Source: Planctomycetota bacterium
GTDB lineage: Bacteria > Planctomycetota > Planctomycetia > Gemmatales > Gemmataceae
Direction: 5' to 3'
DNA length: 64,000 nt
NCBI GenBank assembly: GCA_029777335.1
Contig: JAKOSN010000172.1
Location: forward strand, 1-64,000
Of this stretch, positions 60,642 through 64,000 are shown piece after piece. The number at the start of each line of letters is the position of its first letter. Position 1 is the stretch's first letter. A model generated the notes under the pieces. It did no database searches. It had not been told where the DNA came from and saw only the letters and a program-made list of their open reading frames with translations. The position numbers and the translations under genes were made by a program.

Positions 60642-62096
60642 ATGGCCATTCAAGAACTCCGTGATCCTGAGGAAGCCCGTCATTACATCTATCAGAGTTT
60701 GTGGCTGCAACGAGCAATGCAACCCACTGCCCTCAGTGTCCGTCCGGCCCTCTCCTGGGCGCTGGAGGTGGCCTCGGAGGGGATCCCCTTACCGCCCGTT
60801 GGCTTTATCGCTGATCTCGGGGCGGTGGCTTTTGGGATGGACTGGGAGGCACGCACCAATCGCCAACCACTGATTCTCCCGGGACTTCCGCCACATCTTC
60901 TCCCCACTTACGAAGATCATGTTCTGGGCAAGATCTACGCAGACTGGAGTTTTACTCACGCCGCCGAGGCGATGCGCTGCTATGCCGAGGGGCGCGACCG
61001 CGCGCGCGCACTTGCCTTTGTCATCCGCCAGTTTCAGGAACGCACCCAGGGACCTGGAGTCGAGATGGCACCGGGCATAATCGCTGCCGCGCTGGATCTT
61101 GCCCCCGATGAAGTTCTCCGACTCGGTTACGAAATCATCGAGCGCGAAGGGGTTCACCCTTTGCTGATCGCCCACTATGAGGGGTTGATCCAGGTCGCGC
61201 GCCGGATGGCCGAGATGCTCGGGAGCGAGGATATTTTCGAGTTGCAACATGGCACCGCGCTGGACGAGGAAGGTGAGCGACTGGCTCTCCGTCAAGTGCT
61301 GCGTGCGGCCCAGCAGCTGGAAGCCACCTTGCCGCGCCATCGCGTGCGGCCTCTCCCTCGTCGGGAGGAGGTTCCGACCCGTGTCCTCGATGAAGATACC
61401 TATCCCGTTGGTGGTTTCTCCTCCATCTCCACCCGAGGGAGTCTTGAAAGTCTGCTCCACTCCCAGCTGGCTTACATGGAAGGGGAACGTCCCGATCTCT
61501 TCGATATCAAGTATCTTCGCGACGAGTTGCTTTTCTACAGTCGCGATGAGAATCAGTTTCTGCGACGTCGCCGGTCGTTTTTGATCGCCTTCTTTCCAGG
61601 CTTGATCGAGAAACTGCGTTTCAAGGATGCGGAGTTACCCTATCAACGTGGCATCCTCTTACTGGCAACCTTGCTCGTGATCGAACGGAAACTGACGGAA
61701 TGGCTCAGTACCGATGCCCTGCAATTCGAGTTCATCTGTTTCGTCCCGGACAACGAAGCAGCAGTCAACCCCATGCAGGCGGAGCGCGAACTCCTGGAAC
61801 GCTTGTGGCGGGAGGAGATCGCCAATGGAACCGTGTGCTTCACCACCCTCCCCACTCCCGCTGCCTTACCCCTGCACTGCGCCCAGCGTGCGCGTCGCAG
61901 CATGTGTCACTGTCTCACGGTTTTCGCCCAGCCTCAACCGCTCGATGCTCCCCAAACAGTCGTGACGCGGATGCAGCTCGCTGGTCCTTCCCCCGCCCTG
62001 GGGAGCAACGGAGAAGCGCTCGTCATCCCCGAAGGAGAAGACGCCTTGGAACGCTGGGCTTCCGCCCTCCGCCAGATCCTTCAACGCTGGATCTGA
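60642..62096 (+). CDS. Protein of unknown function, possible degenerate vWA fold
   Basis: It is 484 residues; ATG 60642, weak ribosome site. It is cytoplasmic with no signal peptide. The N-terminal half (1-240) is helical. A conserved-looking centre (about 275-390) reads LRDELLFYSRDENQFLRRRRSFLIAFFPGL, then a long helix ILLLATLLVIERKLTEWL and strand LQFEFICFV. This strand-helix-strand order resembles the start of a vWA domain with the metal-binding DxSxS replaced. I know no family name. It stands alone between divergent and downstream genes. Confidence 0.7.
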   Translation: MAIQELRDPEEARHYIYQSLWLQRAMQPTALSVRPALSWALEVASEGIPLPPVGFIADLGAVAFGMDWEARTNRQPLILPGLPPHLLPTYEDHVLGKIYADWSFTHAAEAMRCYAEGRDRARALAFVIRQFQERTQGPGVEMAPGIIAAALDLAPDEVLRLGYEIIEREGVHPLLIAHYEGLIQVARRMAEMLGSEDIFELQHGTALDEEGERLALRQVLRAAQQLEATLPRHRVRPLPRREEVPTRVLDEDTYPVGGFSSISTRGSLESLLHSQLAYMEGERPDLFDIKYLRDELLFYSRDENQFLRRRRSFLIAFFPGLIEKLRFKDAELPYQRGILLLATLLVIERKLTEWLSTDALQFEFICFVPDNEAAVNPMQAERELLERLWREEIANGTVCFTTLPTPAALPLHCAQRARRSMCHCLTVFAQPQPLDAPQTVVTRMQLAGPSPALGSNGEALVIPEGEDALERWASALRQILQRWI

Positions 62097-62228
62097 GATT
62101 GCCCCGAGGGCTCCTCTCTTCTTCCAGGGTCGCTCTGCACCAACTTGGTCCGCTTTCACTCTATTTGAATCGGCTCCAAAGACGATCATACAGGGGAGGT
62201 CTCCTAAGTCTCTGCAGCGGGCCATGGG

Positions 62229-63689
62229 ATGAGATGCAAGCCACGATTTTCCGTTTGCAGGAGACTCCGGCTATTTGCCCTCCTGCTTATCCTTTTTGCT
62301 CTCGGTCTTACCGGCTGTCGCATGGCGCCTTCCCCACCCGTATCGGGGAAGGAGAAACTGGTTTCCTGTCATCGTCCGGTTGCTTTGACACAGGAACTGG
62401 TGAGTGATTGTGCCACGCAGTGGATCAGTCAACCTCTCGATAGCGGCGCCAAGACGGTGGGGCGCGCTGCCTGCGGGACGGTTCGGGCAGGGTGCGAGAT
62501 CCTGGGCAAACGAATTGCGCTCCCCGTCAGCCATCTGGTCGCCAAGAAACCACCGACTCCAAAACATGCCAAACCGAAGCGCCCTCATGCTCCCGGCGTC
62601 GAGGACCAGCCCGCTCAGGTGGAGCTTGCTCTCGATGGTGCTCAGGCTCTGGAGGGCCTGGAACGGCTTATCGGGAGCGCAGATCAGCGCATCGATATTC
62701 TCATGTACATCTGGGAAAATGACGTCCTCGGTTGGAGCCTGGCTCACACCCTGGCGGACAAGGCAAAGACCCTGGCGGAGAATGGCGCGCCCTCACCCAC
62801 CGTGCGCGTCGTGATTGATCGCGGGGGGAACCTGATTCACTCCCCCACCGAGCTTGGCACCACCGAGCAGGTCAACGCCGTGGTGACCTGGCTTGCTGCG
62901 CAGCCGCATGTCCAGGTGATCCGCAACCGATTCTGCACTCCTCGCTTTGATCACCGCAAACTCGTCCTCATCGATGGACAGACCGCCTGGAGTGGAGGCC
63001 GCAACTTCACTCTTCTTTCATTTTTCGATTATCGCGATGTCTCATATATCCTGAATGGTCCGCTGGTGGCGGAACTCGCGAAATTATTCGAGGAGGCCTG
63101 GGCGTCTGCGGGCGGCCAACCATGTCCGGTGGCACCGGTGGCGCTCGCTCCCACTGCCTGTGTCAATGCCACCGCGCACATCGTTGCCACGGGCCCCTGG
63201 CGCAGAGATCTGGCCTCGTCGCTCTACCGCGCGGTGGACGACGCACAGGATCACATTTACATCGAGAATCCCTACTTCACAGATAGTTTGTTGCTGTGCA
63301 AACTGGTGAAGGCACGACGGCGCGGCGTGGACGTGCGCGTCCTGGTCGCTCGCGATAGCGATAGCATGGTTCTCGATCATGCGACCCGATTGATGGTGAA
63401 TCGCCTTCTTGATGCCGGGGTGGACGTATACTGGCGACCGGGCACCACGCACCTCAAGGCCGCGTCGGTCGATGGTTGCTGGGCCTACATTGGGACCGGC
63501 AATTTCGATGGACTCAGTCTCAGCCTGAACAATGAGGTGGGTTTGGTGGTGGTCGATGGCCCCATGCTGGAGGAAATTGAGGATCACTTGTTGGCCGGAG
63601 CGCACCGAGCGGAGTGGCAGGTGACTGAACACACCCCGGTTACCGTGATGGATCATGTCTACGACTGGTTGGCCGGGCTGCTCTTCTAA
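62229..63689 (+). CDS. Phospholipase D / cardiolipin synthase-like lipoprotein
   Basis: It is 486 residues; ATG 62229. The leader ends in LGLTGC, a lipobox. After a basic, Pro-rich linker, two PLD domains follow: the first HxK in FDHRKLVLIDGQTAWSGGRNF, the second in THLKAASVDGCWAYIGTGNFD. Both catalytic motifs are intact, so it should be active as a phosphatidyl transferase or phospholipase. The lipid anchor places it outside the cytoplasm, unlike standard cardiolipin synthase. Confidence 0.88.
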   Translation: MRCKPRFSVCRRLRLFALLLILFALGLTGCRMAPSPPVSGKEKLVSCHRPVALTQELVSDCATQWISQPLDSGAKTVGRAACGTVRAGCEILGKRIALPVSHLVAKKPPTPKHAKPKRPHAPGVEDQPAQVELALDGAQALEGLERLIGSADQRIDILMYIWENDVLGWSLAHTLADKAKTLAENGAPSPTVRVVIDRGGNLIHSPTELGTTEQVNAVVTWLAAQPHVQVIRNRFCTPRFDHRKLVLIDGQTAWSGGRNFTLLSFFDYRDVSYILNGPLVAELAKLFEEAWASAGGQPCPVAPVALAPTACVNATAHIVATGPWRRDLASSLYRAVDDAQDHIYIENPYFTDSLLLCKLVKARRRGVDVRVLVARDSDSMVLDHATRLMVNRLLDAGVDVYWRPGTTHLKAASVDGCWAYIGTGNFDGLSLSLNNEVGLVVVDGPMLEEIEDHLLAGAHRAEWQVTEHTPVTVMDHVYDWLAGLLF

Positions 63690-63695
63690 CCGGGT

Positions 63696-64000
63696 TCAGG
63701 CGCCTGGCTTGCTGCGTCCCTGTTCAACCAGCGCTTCAAGATGGTTGAGGTAGTGCGTGAACGCCGTGCGGCCAGCCTGCGTCAGGCGGCAACTCGTTTG
63801 CGGCCTTTTTCCCACGAATTGCTTGTCGATGGCGACGTAGCCCTTGTCTTCCAGCTTCTGCAGATGGACACTGAGATTGCCGTCGGTCATCTCCAGGGTG
63901 TCGCGGAGTTCGGTAAAGGTCAGTGTTGGAACAGCAGCCAGGACCGACACAATGGCCAGTCGCCCGCGCTCGTGGAGCACTGGGTCGAGTTCTTCGACGA
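63696..64000 (-). CDS. Winged-helix transcriptional regulator, N-terminus beyond window
   Basis: The stop is at 63696 and the frame stays open past base 64000 (VEELDPVLHERGRLAIVSVL), so the GTG at 63980 is probably internal. The fold matches the MarR/ArsR-like winged helix of the HTH_34 type: FTELRDTLEMTDGNLSVHLQKLEDKGYV, KRPQTSCRLTQAGRTAF. It binds DNA; the effector is not known. It converges on the PLD gene with a 6-bp gap. Confidence 0.82.
   Translation of the reverse strand, partial: VEELDPVLHERGRLAIVSVLAAVPTLTFTELRDTLEMTDGNLSVHLQKLEDKGYVAIDKQFVGKRPQTSCRLTQAGRTAFTHYLNHLEALVEQGRSKPGA

Noticed and set aside
1-64000. CRISPR arrays, transposases, integrases or attachment sites
   Set aside because: No regularly spaced repeats, no DDE or tyrosine-recombinase motifs and no flanking repeats were seen.

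Overview
The window reads as chromosomal DNA of a Planctomycetota bacterium, most likely Gemmata-like (family-level placement is inference). The pointers are a DUF1559 prepilin-like protein with its small companion lipoprotein, a Ser/Thr kinase fused to an extracytoplasmic beta-helix, very long membrane-anchored proteins, HEAT-like proteins beginning ACxxC, a squalene-cyclase-like protein with a CxxCH, and moderately high GC. I saw no tRNA, rRNA, CRISPR array, insertion sequence or phage gene. Nearly all of the window is coding, in short operons. Layout: 1-11065 (minus) holds two giant paralogous membrane-anchored proteins. The downstream one stays open for 2475 codons and runs off the left edge; it looks like an in-frame fusion of two copies of the module that makes up the upstream one. 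Both are probably expressed from a TATAAT promoter flanked by a perfect 10-bp inverted repeat near 11111-11150. 11385-15348: a TPR-like protein converges on a kinase/beta-helix receptor across a strong bidirectional hairpin. 15687-17858: sucCD. 18251-24773 (plus): two small orphans, an M20 deacylase, a TMEM43 homologue, an SRPBCC protein, a VOC protein and a Gfo/Idh oxidoreductase, followed by a class-III aminotransferase to 26278. 26370-31255 (minus): a two-gene AAA+ / zincin-vWA module. 31445-35173 (plus): a metal-handling cluster (ABC-3 permease, COG0701 permease, His-rich YcgQ-like protein) and a small ppGpp-hydrolase-like HD protein. 35316-37861 (plus): tandem duplicates of an exported HEAT-like protein. 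37931-43128 (minus): a TolB-like propeller, the squalene-cyclase-like protein, ksgA, ribE and an atypical radical SAM protein. The last is divergent from an AAA+ regulator whose GAFTGA loop is altered. 45241-46366: DUF1559 and its lipoprotein. 46445-50541 (minus): rimO, pgsA, a Gfo/Idh oxidoreductase and an LpxL-like acyltransferase. 50766-53593 (plus): lipA, tmk, holB and a small lipoprotein. 53583-60311 (minus): PagL-like protein, thiO, two tandem dynamin-like GTPases and a CHAD protein. 60642-64000: an orphan that may be a vWA relative, a PLD-family lipoprotein and a partial winged-helix regulator. How they work together: envelope functions recur (LpxL-like acylation and PagL-like deacylation of lipid A, PgsA and PLD on phospholipids, dynamin-like GTPases on membranes). 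Core metabolism and replication are represented by sucCD, ribE, lipA, tmk, holB, ksgA and rimO. The best candidates for undescribed biology are the giant modular operon, the AAA+/zincin-vWA pair, the GTPase-pair/CHAD operon, and the atypical radical SAM / altered-GAFTGA divergon.
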